Assembly (NCBI RefSeq): GCF_015476655.1 | Contig: NZ_JABFHF010000028.1 | Coordinates: 1 to 64,000, forward strand | Reading direction: 5' to 3' | Source of the DNA: Aquiflexum lacus | GTDB lineage: Bacteria; Bacteroidota; Bacteroidia; Cytophagales; Cyclobacteriaceae | DNA: 64,000 nucleotides | Made by a program: the position numbers and the translations under genes | Shown: positions 18,745-26,444 of the stretch, piece after piece | How the letters are laid out: every line of letters begins with the position of its first letter | Position numbering within the stretch: the stretch's first letter is position 1 | Notes under the pieces: generated by a model | The model's database searches: none | What the model was told of the DNA's origin: nothing | The model's input: only the letters and a program-made list of their open reading frames with translations

Positions 18745-19869
18745 ATGAATCAATCAGCAATTGTAATAGGTGCGGGAATAGTTGGACTTGCCATCACAAG
18801 AGCCTTGTCCAATAAAGGCTGGAAGGTGAAAGTCATTGAAAAAAACCCAAGACCTGTGGGTGCATCTATCCGGAATTTTGGAATGGTTTGGCCTGTTGGT
18901 CAGCCCCAGGGAGAGACTTTTGACAGGGCAATCCGGTCAAGGGAGATTTGGTTGGAAATGAGCAAAAAGGCCGGGTTTTGGACAGAGGAAACAGGTTCCC
19001 TTCATCTGGCTTACACTGAGCTCGAAAATGAGGTGATCGCTGAATATGTCCATGCCATGCAGCATCTCAAATCTGCCCATCACCTGAACCCCGAACAAAC
19101 AAAAGCTAAAAGTCCTGCTGCCATTATCCAAGGTTTGAAAGGAGCACTTTGGACAGAGGAAGAAATGATTGTGGATCCAAGGGAAGCCATTTGGAAAACA
19201 GCTGATTATTTGGGGTCTCAAGAGAATATCACATTCGAGTGGAATAAAACTGTTTCCCTTATAGACAGAAACAAAGTCTTTTCAGGTAATGAATGTTGGG
19301 AAGCTGATTTGATTTTTGTCTGCAGTGGAGCTGATTTTGAAACCTTATATCCGGAAGTTTATTCAGAAACTCCAATCAACAAATGTAAACTTCAGATGAT
19401 GCGTTTGGTCAAGCAACCCGAAAATTGGCGTATCGGTCCTCCACTTTGTGCAGGCCTGAGTTTTATCCACTACAAAGGTTTTCATGTCTCTCCTTCTTTG
19501 TCGAAATTGAAAACCGTTTACGAAGAACAATATCCTGACTTGTTGGAATTGGGCATCCATGTCATGGTATCCCAAAATGGCTCGGGGCAATTGACCATTG
19601 GCGACAGCCATGAGTATGGCCTGCATTTGGATCCTTTTGACCGACAGGATATCAATGATAAGATTATTGGATTCTTGAAGACTTTTGCTGCTTTTAAAGA
19701 CTGGACCATGGAATCATCCTGGCACGGGATTTATCCAAAAATGACCAATGGCGCAACAGAATTTATCCATCAGATTGATTCCCAAACTTGGATTGTCAAT
19801 GGTTTGGGAGGTGCAGGAATGACGCTGTCTTTTGGATTGGGGGAAGAGGTGGTAGAAAGAATTCTTTAA
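18745..19869 (+). CDS. FAD-dependent oxidoreductase of phosphonate clusters (HpnW/TIGR03364 type)
   Basis: A 374-residue DadA-type flavoprotein. The FAD loop is GAGIVG at residues 9-14. The following SIRNFGMVWPVGQP segment is distinctive of the subgroup found beside phosphonate genes. The C-terminal FAD-contacting segment is NGLGGAGMTLSFGLGEE. Such enzymes oxidatively deaminate amines. In this setting it could turn an N-substituted or free aminoethylphosphonate into phosphonoacetaldehyde for the HAD hydrolase at 16356-17054. That step is inference. It is translated right after the DUF5690 gene, and the XRE-cupin gene begins 38 nt after its stop. Confidence 0.82.
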   Translation: MNQSAIVIGAGIVGLAITRALSNKGWKVKVIEKNPRPVGASIRNFGMVWPVGQPQGETFDRAIRSREIWLEMSKKAGFWTEETGSLHLAYTELENEVIAEYVHAMQHLKSAHHLNPEQTKAKSPAAIIQGLKGALWTEEEMIVDPREAIWKTADYLGSQENITFEWNKTVSLIDRNKVFSGNECWEADLIFVCSGADFETLYPEVYSETPINKCKLQMMRLVKQPENWRIGPPLCAGLSFIHYKGFHVSPSLSKLKTVYEEQYPDLLELGIHVMVSQNGSGQLTIGDSHEYGLHLDPFDRQDINDKIIGFLKTFAAFKDWTMESSWHGIYPKMTNGATEFIHQIDSQTWIVNGLGGAGMTLSFGLGEEVVERIL

Positions 19870-19907
19870 ATCTTTAGACAAAAAAAAATTTACGCTTATT
19901 TTTCAGG

Positions 19908-20486
19908 ATGGAAAATGAAATATTGGTTCAGATCAGCCAAAAAATCAAAAGTATCAGAAAAGATAAAAACCTGACCATACAGGAAATCGCAGACCGGGCG
20001 GGGGTGACGAAAGGCTTGATATCTCAGATAGAAAATTCAAGGACCATTCCTTCTCTTCTGGTATTGATGCAGATTATAAAAGGTTTGGAAGTGGATTTGA
20101 ATTTTTTTTTCAATGACCTGAGTCTGGACGGCAGGGAAGCACCCATATTGGTCTTAAGGAAAGAGGAGTATCAGAAATTTGAGAAAGAATCTGCCTCAGG
20201 CTATCAGTATGAACGTATTTTTACCCGAAAAATCAAAACCGGGGCGGTGGATTTTGTATTGCTTGAAATACAGCCCGGATCTGAAAGGGATTTTGTAACA
20301 ACCGATGCATTTGAATTCAAATATATCCTTCAAGGTTCAGTCAAATATATTTTCAGAGATACTATCGTAGAATTGCATGAAGGGGATTCCATGCTTTTCA
20401 ATGGCAGGCTGGAACATAACCCGGTAAATGAAGGTATCGTGCCTGTAAAAATGTTGGTGGTCTATTTTTTTGAGAATTTGGAGTAG
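19908..20486 (+). CDS. XRE-cupin transcriptional regulator
   Basis: A 192-residue two-domain regulator. Residues about 8-66 form a helix-turn-helix (LTIQEIADRAGVTKGLISQIENSRTIPS read across the motif). Residues about 112-190 form a cupin barrel with QPGSERDF, YILQGSVKYIF and LHEGDSMLFNGRLEH. The cupin domain normally binds a small ligand. As last gene of the phosphonate set it is the likely local regulator, sensing an aminophosphonate or downstream metabolite. It could instead be a repressor of its own operon; the sequence does not decide. Confidence 0.85.
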   Translation: MENEILVQISQKIKSIRKDKNLTIQEIADRAGVTKGLISQIENSRTIPSLLVLMQIIKGLEVDLNFFFNDLSLDGREAPILVLRKEEYQKFEKESASGYQYERIFTRKIKTGAVDFVLLEIQPGSERDFVTTDAFEFKYILQGSVKYIFRDTIVELHEGDSMLFNGRLEHNPVNEGIVPVKMLVVYFFENLE

Positions 20487-20589
20487 TGGTAAAATATTTA
20501 AGTAGATATTCCTTGATAACTTGCGCACGCGAAATTTTTCAAAATCAACCAAAAGGGTTTATTTCAAATTAAGCCCTGAGCAATTTTAG

Positions 20590-20597
20590 TATATTTG
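20590..20597 (+). promoter_or_regulatory. -7 box TATATTTG upstream of mntA
   Basis: TATATTTG fits TAnnTTTG and lies 19 nt before the mntA ATG. The -33 element is not an exact TTG. Confidence 0.4.
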
Positions 20598-20616
20598 AAT
20601 TGTAAATATCAATCCA

Positions 20617-20922
20617 ATGGTAGATTTGATTAAAAATAACAAAGAACAATTAATTAAGCTTTGCCAAAAATATGACATTCAAACCATGCATGTTTTTGGG
20701 TCGGCTTCTACAGATCAATTTAATGAGTCAAGTGATGTGGATATTTTAATTTCTTTTCTGGAAATTCCAATTGAGAAATATACAGATAATTATTTTGGGC
20801 TCCATGAAGATTTAGAGCAGTTATTTGGCAGAAAAGTGGATTTGATTACTGAAAGATCCTTAAGTAACCCATATTTTATCAAAGGAGTAGAGAATACCAA
20901 ACAGTTACTTTATGCAGCATGA
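20617..20922 (+). CDS. mntA: MntA-type minimal nucleotidyltransferase antitoxin
   Basis: A 101-residue Pol-beta-like minimal nucleotidyltransferase. The active-site signature GSX10DXD is exact: Gly28-Ser29, then Asp40-Val-Asp42. In characterised MntA/HepT pairs the antitoxin adds AMP units to a tyrosine of the HepT toxin and inactivates it. Its stop codon overlaps the start of the HepT gene by 11 nt, the usual arrangement. All catalytic residues visible in the motif are present, so the pair is probably functional. It stands alone between the phosphonate genes and a convergent phosphoesterase gene. Confidence 0.88.
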   Translation: MVDLIKNNKEQLIKLCQKYDIQTMHVFGSASTDQFNESSDVDILISFLEIPIEKYTDNYFGLHEDLEQLFGRKVDLITERSLSNPYFIKGVENTKQLLYAA

Positions 20923-21247
20923 TGTCAGAAAATATCTCTTGGATATTTCCACCTCTATTGATTCAATTAACGACTTTATTGGAAACGACAAAAACTTCAA
21001 TGATTATGAATCAAATAAGTTGGTTCGTCGGGCGGTAGAAAGGGAACTAGAGATTATTGGTGAAGCAACCAATCGTATTTTAAAAATTGATTCAGATATT
21101 GATATTTCCGATGCACGTAGGATTGTCAACTTGAGAAACTGGGTGATTCATTCTTATGATAATGTAGACAATATTCTAATTTGGGGAATTATTTCTAAAG
21201 ACCTCCCCCTCCTTAAAAATCAGGTTGATAGATTACTTGAGAGATGA
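20912..21247 (+). CDS. hepT: HepT-like (DUF86) RNase toxin
   Basis: A 111-residue all-helical HEPN-family protein. The catalytic RX4-6HXY motif is complete (Arg75, His80, Tyr82 in RNWVIHSY); Tyr82 is the residue AMPylated by MntA in studied systems. A GEATNRI segment typical of DUF86 precedes it. The ATG overlaps mntA by 11 nt, implying translational coupling. Predicted role: RNA or tRNA cleavage under stress, possibly phage defence, when MntA control fails. Confidence 0.87.
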   Translation: MQHDVRKYLLDISTSIDSINDFIGNDKNFNDYESNKLVRRAVERELEIIGEATNRILKIDSDIDISDARRIVNLRNWVIHSYDNVDNILIWGIISKDLPLLKNQVDRLLER

Positions 21248-21272
21248 CTTTGATGAAGGTTATTCCTCAATA

Positions 21273-23096
21273 CTATTCATCTTTTTCAACTTGGCAAAAA
21301 TCAATCAAACTCCCATTTAAATCATAAGTCCTTAATTCAAGCTTTTCACCAACAACCTGAACGGTGCAGTAATGGAATCCCCTGAAATTCTTGGCTGCAA
21401 ACCAGGTTCTTGTCGGGGCATTGTCCTCTAGGTTCCCACCTGTACCACCTGCTTGGATATAGGTCACCCCATTTTCCACATCAACCTTTCCCCCTTTGAT
21501 CGGATGAGATCGCATATAAGTATGTAAATGTCCATAAAAAACCATATCCACTTGCTGGCTTTCGATCAAATCAACTAAACCCTTCAATTGTTTATCACCT
21601 TGATTGCCTGGACCTGCCCAAGTATCCCCATAATCATCTTCATCGGAAGTATAGGGCGCATGGTGCAATACCACAAATTTCCATTTGGAACTGCTAATAT
21701 TCAATTCTTCCTCTAACCAGTTGTATTGTTCCCCACCGACTTGTAATTCCTTTTTCAGATTACTGTTGAGCATCCAAAATGACGCTTCCCCATAATCAAA
21801 TCTATAATATCCCTTTTCACCTGTATGAGGATGGTATTGGCTGTACCAAAAAAGATCAGCATCGCCATTTCCTGGCACTGTAGCTATTGGTATTCGGGAT
21901 GTCAATGGCCCGATTCCCTGAAAATACTCCATCGTCCATTCAAACTTGTGGTCTTTTTTGCCTCCGTCCGTCAAATCCCCAAGATGGATCAAAAAATCAG
22001 GACGTTCATCCCACAGCATCTCCCCTACCTTGTGATTGATGTGAGGTCGGCTTTCGGTATCGCTGATAATCCCGAACATAAATGGTTCGTTTTTAGCCTT
22101 TACAGTCTGAAAAGTAAGAACCGGTGTAATAATCTTTTCACCTTGATTGGATTCAAGTTCCACCTGATAATAGTACGTTGTTCCCGGCTTTAATCCGGTC
22201 AATTCAATCGAATGAATGGTAGTTTCATTTGATGGGATTATTCTCTTTTCCTCTAATGGAATTTTTTCTCCAAAATAAATGGTGGCTTTGGAGGATTCTT
22301 CGGCTTCCCAAACTATTTGAACAGCATCTTCCTGAATATGGCTTAAGTAGGGTCCTGCCATCAAGTGAAAATCCTCTGGAAACAGTTTTCCCAAATCGAT
22401 CTGACTTTCGATTTTATCAAACCTTTCTTTGATCATCGCAGCATCCAATGCACCCTGATAAATGGCAATCTGCTTCAAAAAATCCTGTAATTGCATGTAA
22501 GGTTCATTTTCCAAAAAAGACCTCAAATAAAAGTTACTGGGATTTTTAAAAATATTATAGTCCAATTCCATGGCCTTCTTTCCTTGAACAAAAACAGTGG
22601 ATTTTATACCATCAAAGTTAATGATGATATGTGTCCAGTATTTTTTGAAATAGTCTGCGGGTTGGCTTGTTGAAATCCAATTCTCACCCTGTTTGCCATT
22701 AAGTTGGATTTTGTTATCGTAGATTTCAAAAATTACCTGTGGTGAAGAATCATCTGTCCAAATGGCTTCCATTCCAATTGGCTGATTCACATGGTCAAGC
22801 ATTAAAAATTCAATCGCAAAAGGGCTGGTGAAAAAATCCTTTGAAGCATCAAATGGCTTATATACCCCAGAAACAGGCTGATTAATTCCAGTAGAAGGGG
22901 CCTTAAGAATTTGTTGGTCAACCCTCAAATCCTCCAACTTTTTGAATTTTCCTGTTCGCGTTTTGGCATTTCTTGGGAGATCTGTTTGGTTCCAAAACCA
23001 AAATTCCACCACAGGTTTCTGAGGAGGATCGACTGTCAAATGAGGTGTGAAGACCTGTGTAATCAGGGTAAACCAAAATATAACAATTGCCATCAT
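21273..23096 (-). CDS. Secreted metallophosphoesterase with LamG-like and FnIII-like domains
   Basis: A 607-residue protein with an N-terminal signal peptide or anchor (about 1-20). A laminin-G/concanavalin-like region follows (about 85-230, including HIIINFDGIKSTVFVQGKKA). Next is a fibronectin-III/PAP N-terminal type domain (about 240-335, ending GLKPGTTYYYQVEL) and then the phosphoesterase domain. Metal blocks are ISDTE, HLGDLTDGG, VPGNGD, LHHAPY and YGHLHTYMRSH. Block III reads GNGD rather than GNHD, so the usual catalytic His is Gly. The likely role is phosphomonoester or diester hydrolysis outside the cell. It may belong functionally with the phosphorus genes upstream, though it is on the opposite strand. 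Confidence 0.83.
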   Translation of the reverse strand: MMAIVIFWFTLITQVFTPHLTVDPPQKPVVEFWFWNQTDLPRNAKTRTGKFKKLEDLRVDQQILKAPSTGINQPVSGVYKPFDASKDFFTSPFAIEFLMLDHVNQPIGMEAIWTDDSSPQVIFEIYDNKIQLNGKQGENWISTSQPADYFKKYWTHIIINFDGIKSTVFVQGKKAMELDYNIFKNPSNFYLRSFLENEPYMQLQDFLKQIAIYQGALDAAMIKERFDKIESQIDLGKLFPEDFHLMAGPYLSHIQEDAVQIVWEAEESSKATIYFGEKIPLEEKRIIPSNETTIHSIELTGLKPGTTYYYQVELESNQGEKIITPVLTFQTVKAKNEPFMFGIISDTESRPHINHKVGEMLWDERPDFLIHLGDLTDGGKKDHKFEWTMEYFQGIGPLTSRIPIATVPGNGDADLFWYSQYHPHTGEKGYYRFDYGEASFWMLNSNLKKELQVGGEQYNWLEEELNISSSKWKFVVLHHAPYTSDEDDYGDTWAGPGNQGDKQLKGLVDLIESQQVDMVFYGHLHTYMRSHPIKGGKVDVENGVTYIQAGGTGGNLEDNAPTRTWFAAKNFRGFHYCTVQVVGEKLELRTYDLNGSLIDFCQVEKDE

Positions 23097-23174
23097 TAAT
23101 AGATTTTATGTTTAGCAATACTAAAATAAAATCTGAATTTAATGATGAATAAAATGTTAAGTAAGTATCAAGAA

Positions 23175-23230
23175 AAAGACCGGGCCTAGGGTTCAAATCC
23201 ATTTAGATTTGAACCCTAGGCCCGGTCTTT
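23175..23230. terminator. Perfect 25-bp inverted repeat with 6-nt loop
   Basis: Arms aaagaccgggcctagggttc...(25 nt each, perfect) flank the loop cattta. The stem ends in AAA/TTT on both strands. It lies upstream of the phosphoesterase start and downstream of the baeRF gene stop (both minus strand), so it could terminate baeRF transcription. It is far longer than an average intrinsic terminator. Confidence 0.75.
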
Positions 23231-23334
23231 ATAAATTTTAGATAATGTTAGGTACGATTTCAAACTGTTTTTTCCTAAGTAAAATTATTCCTGCTTTAGC
23301 TTTCGTAACTAACTTTTTAAAGTCGGAGGAATGA

Positions 23335-24501
23335 TCAATACCGATAAATAGCAGCCAATCCGGTTTCCGTAGGAATTTTCTCTGCTGGCATTACGACAAC
23401 TTTACCTCCCATTTTAAGAACCAATTCACCCATGTCATCCAAAAGATCATCCACTCTTGGGTTATCTATATCTTTTTTCTGGGTGTTTCCGGTCTCAAGG
23501 TTAGTTATCCTTGCCGCAATCACTTTATCAGATTCCAATAACAAGGTATCAATTCTTCCTTCTACTGCTGCAATGGCCAATTCTTTATAATCATCACTGC
23601 CCTTTCCGTCAGCTCTCGCCTGTTCAAATTTCTCCACCCATATATCCAATGTCTTTTGGTATTCAGGTTCCATAACCTCCCAAGCCAATTCTATCAATTT
23701 CTCCTCCGAAACTGATTTAGGGTTAACTTTAATGCCATGGGACAGAAGCGAGGGATTTTCATTTAACTTCTGAAAAAGATTATGGTGTTCTGGGAGGGCA
23801 GCCAAAATGAGGGGCAATCCCGAAGGCTTGGAGTAATTCTCATGAATTGACTTTTCGATTTCTCTAAAAAAGCGCTCTGCGTCAATATCTGTTTCTTCCT
23901 TTTTACCACCATGGCCATGGTGCATTGAAGAACTTTCTCCGCTGCTTCCACCATAGGAGGCTACAGTAGTATGTTTGTCTGTCAGTTCATGGCCAAGTGC
24001 TTCTTCTATGGTTTTTGGAACATCCTTTATCAGATCAACTTCAGTAAGATAATGTCTGTTACCTTCATATAAGGAAATTTCATGCAAACTCAATCCCAAA
24101 ACGTGAAAACGATCCACGGATTGCAGGTATTTTCGAAGTGGTTTAGTGTGAAAACTGTCTGCAACTATTGCGAGAGGTTCCACAGCTACTTGTAATTTTA
24201 CGATTTCCATGACGCTGGCTGAACTGAATACAGCCAATCCTTCAAGGGTCAGGTTCCAAATTTTGGGATCGTCAATCAGTTCTTCCAATGGTGCCAAAAA
24301 ATCCTTGGTTTCATCATTGGTGAATTTTTGGAGTAAAGAAGTCTGGATTTCTTTCAAAAGATTTTTGTACCTGATGGGATCCTGCTGGTTTTCAGGATGG
24401 CTCCTGTGCGTTGGCATGTAAAGGGAAATACAGGGTTCTTCATTTTTTGACAAAAGTTGCTGAACCAATTTTTCGGTAAGTAATTTCATGGGATTTGGCA
24501 T
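23335..24501 (-). CDS. Bacterial archaeo-eukaryotic release factor (baeRF)-like protein
   Basis: A 388-residue cytoplasmic protein with the opening typical of bacterial eRF1-like families (EPCISLYMPTHRSHPENQQDPIRYKNLLKE). The N-terminal domain reaches about residue 130, and a middle domain includes DRFHVLGLSLHEISLYEGN. A His/Gly-rich insert (SMHHGHGG) near 190-200 precedes the last part, with GRIDTLLLESDKVI and PRVDDLLDDMGELVLKMGGKVVVMP resembling the eRF1 C-terminal Pelota-like fold. Domain analysis in the literature links baeRFs to ribosome rescue or hibernation, but function is unproven. Start could be the ATG at 24501 or 24489. No partner gene is apparent. Confidence 0.75.
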   Translation of the reverse strand: MPNPMKLLTEKLVQQLLSKNEEPCISLYMPTHRSHPENQQDPIRYKNLLKEIQTSLLQKFTNDETKDFLAPLEELIDDPKIWNLTLEGLAVFSSASVMEIVKLQVAVEPLAIVADSFHTKPLRKYLQSVDRFHVLGLSLHEISLYEGNRHYLTEVDLIKDVPKTIEEALGHELTDKHTTVASYGGSSGESSSMHHGHGGKKEETDIDAERFFREIEKSIHENYSKPSGLPLILAALPEHHNLFQKLNENPSLLSHGIKVNPKSVSEEKLIELAWEVMEPEYQKTLDIWVEKFEQARADGKGSDDYKELAIAAVEGRIDTLLLESDKVIAARITNLETGNTQKKDIDNPRVDDLLDDMGELVLKMGGKVVVMPAEKIPTETGLAAIYRY

Positions 24502-24650
24502 TTATTTCAATAAATGGTGATAAACAAAAAATAAAGTTGAATTCCACAAACCTAATCAGATCGCAAACAGTAACTGTTACATTAATATTCAAAGTTATTA
24601 TATAATTCCTAAGCTGCTCAAATGAGCATTACTAATTAAGTACTGGAAAT

Positions 24651-24717
24651 TATTTTTGAATGATGTAACCATACAAGTCTAAAAAACCCGCATTCGAACA
24701 TGAATGCGGGTTTTTTT
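24651..24717 (+). ncRNA. Orphan terminator with upstream -7 box; possible small RNA
   Basis: A strong intrinsic terminator (CCCGCATTC-gaacat-GAATGCGGG, 24687-24710, then T7) stands 155 nt from the SIMPL gene end. It is preceded on the + strand by TATTTTTG (24651-24658), a -7-type box, giving a possible RNA of about 50 nt. A small hairpin tgctc-aaat-gagca lies at about 24615-24628. On the minus strand it could simply end SIMPL transcription. The rest of 24502-24872 shows nothing recognisable. Confidence 0.35.
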
Positions 24718-24872
24718 ATCTGAATTAACCTGATTTTTATATGTAATGATCCCAAACTAAACTACAGCTGGTCAAAAAAAGATTCATCCCAACTTCGGAC
24801 ATCCAACTTCCCTAATTTCAATCAATCATACCGATAAAAAAAGAGGTTACTGGCTTCATCGCGTAAATCACA

Positions 24873-25583
24873 TTACCTCTTAAACGTAAATGACACCAAT
24901 ACCTTATCAGTCAACTTTTGTTCCTCAGGGCTGAAAGTGGGCTCCTGACGGGATTCAGCCGTATCCATAGCCATCATGGTTTTTGCCTGTCGCATCACAG
25001 GATAAAGGTTGTTGCCTCCAGAAGTATAGTTCACTCTATGAACCTGAATATTCTGGATTCCCAATGATTTGGCAATAATATCGGCTTTTGATCTTGCATC
25101 CGCAATGGCCAACTCAAGTAATTTCTGTTCCGAAGATTTGTGAACATTATCCGAGATATTGAATTGGATATTGAAACCCATGTCCGCTGTTTGGTGCAGG
25201 CTTTCGGTGATTTTGACCAGGTCTTTGTCAATGTTTCTTACCCTGACTTTTATAGTTTGGGAAGCTACATAACCACTGTCGCGGGAAGTTCCTTTAGTGT
25301 AAACCCTATTCACACTGACATAGTAATTGTCAACTGTAAAGTCGTAATCCTTTACCTTGGTTTTTTTCAGGGCATCTTCGATGGATTTTGTTTTCTTGTT
25401 CAAAGCATTGGTTACATCTGCGACCTTCATGGCCTTTTCCATCAAATTAAGATGAATAATGGCTTCATCGGGCATAATGCTGATTTCACTGGTACCTTCC
25501 ACATCAATCAATGGAATATTTTCCTGAGCGAAGACTATAACAGCAGATAGTAAAAACAGGGCTGTGATTAGTAGCTTTTTCAT
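24873..25583 (-). CDS. SIMPL-domain (DUF541) periplasmic protein
   Basis: A 236-residue exported protein with a clear signal peptide (about 1-19, ending VFAQ). The SIMPL/DUF541 fold is recognised from EGTSEISIMPDEAIIHLNL at the start, IEDALKKTKVKDYDFTV, the SQTIKVRVRNID strand and the helix LLELAIADARSKADIIAKSLG. Family members are periplasmic or outer-membrane associated. Some are linked to oxidative stress or membrane interaction, but no reaction is known. It is monocistronic, with an intrinsic terminator 155 nt beyond the stop. Confidence 0.85.
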   Translation of the reverse strand: MKKLLITALFLLSAVIVFAQENIPLIDVEGTSEISIMPDEAIIHLNLMEKAMKVADVTNALNKKTKSIEDALKKTKVKDYDFTVDNYYVSVNRVYTKGTSRDSGYVASQTIKVRVRNIDKDLVKITESLHQTADMGFNIQFNISDNVHKSSEQKLLELAIADARSKADIIAKSLGIQNIQVHRVNYTSGGNNLYPVMRQAKTMMAMDTAESRQEPTFSPEEQKLTDKVLVSFTFKR

Positions 25584-25634
25584 AATATTGGTTTTTTATT
25601 ATTTAACGGTAGATTCAAAATTTGGGCCAGTTTT

Positions 25635-25934
25635 TTATGAAAATGGATTACCCTCAGGGTCTTGTCTCATATCCCAAAAATTCAATATGACTAATTGACC
25701 TTTATAAATTCCGTAAATTATTTTAAAGTATTTCAAAAAATTCAAGCTTCTCACCCCAGGGATTTCAGACTCCTTTCCAATCAAAGGATTCTCTAGGATA
25801 AATAGAATCCTTTGATCTAATTCTTCCTTGATTTTGATAGGGTACGAGTAACTTTGGGTCCTATTTTTCCAATAATCCAGAACATTAAAAAATTGGTCTT
25901 CAGCTTCATCTGTCCAGATTACTCTTTCATCCAT
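25635..25934 (-). CDS. ParE/RelE-like toxin of a type II toxin-antitoxin module
   Basis: A 99-residue small basic-fold protein with the RelE/ParE pattern: WTDEAEDQFFNVLDYWKNRT at the N-terminus, NPLIGKESEIPGVRSLNFLKYFKIIYGIYKG in the core and a C-terminal FWDMRQDP (the DxRQDP end common in Bacteroidota ParE-like toxins). ParE members poison gyrase and RelE members cleave mRNA; which applies here is unknown. Its start overlaps the antitoxin gene by 16 nt, so the antitoxin is translated first. Confidence 0.8.
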   Translation of the reverse strand: MDERVIWTDEAEDQFFNVLDYWKNRTQSYSYPIKIKEELDQRILFILENPLIGKESEIPGVRSLNFLKYFKIIYGIYKGQLVILNFWDMRQDPEGNPFS

Positions 25935-26146
25935 TTTTCAAACCTGTTATCAATTTCTTTCTGTGTCTTTACTTTGCCTGTTACAAACTGGTCTTTAGCC
26001 TTCAATATAGATGACATTTGCTTGTCCGAAAAAACAGCATTGTCTTCTTGAATTTCTTTTTCAAGGAATTCAAAAATTCTACCTAATAGACTATCATCAT
26101 CAGTCTGCTCGATCAGTGTAATTATTTTTTCTTTTAAAGTTTCCAC
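25919..26146 (-). CDS. Antitoxin partner of the ParE-like toxin
   Basis: A 75-residue acidic helical protein (KEKIITLIEQTDDDSLLGRI...KEIDNRFEKWMKE). It belongs to the type found directly upstream of Bacteroidota ParE/RelE-like toxins and overlaps the toxin gene by 16 nt. The C-terminal half is expected to wrap the toxin. No DNA-binding fold is obvious. Assignment is by position and composition. Confidence 0.7.
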   Translation of the reverse strand: METLKEKIITLIEQTDDDSLLGRIFEFLEKEIQEDNAVFSDKQMSSILKAKDQFVTGKVKTQKEIDNRFEKWMKE

Positions 26147-26361
26147 TATTAATTCTTAAGCCAATTTGTTGTTTGAATATACGGAATTCTGGCACTAGAC
26201 AAAAATATAACAATCGTTTATTTTCAATCATATAACTAAGTTGTCTAATATAAATGGCTAACCCATTTAAATAGGATTGATGTTCTATAGATTTTGGTCA
26301 AAACTTAAACCAGTTTTTTCAGGATTCAGTTTTCAGAAGGAATTAAAGGGAGTTAGAATAC

Positions 26362-26444
26362 CCTGCGAACTGAGAACTACTGCAAACTGAGACTGCCCAC
26401 TGCAACTGAAAACTACCTACTGCCCACTGAGACCGCCTACTGCC
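26362..26444. repeat. Degenerate tandem word repeat at the tyrA stop
   Basis: Imperfect repetition of actgagaactactgcaaact / ctgcccactgc words that runs up to and includes the tyrA stop codon (cta at 26437-26439). The rest of the 26147-26436 gap is AT-rich and unremarkable. Confidence 0.7.

Noticed and set aside
26362-26444. CRISPR or minisatellite at the word repeats
   Set aside because: Word lengths and sequences vary within the array and there are no spacers.
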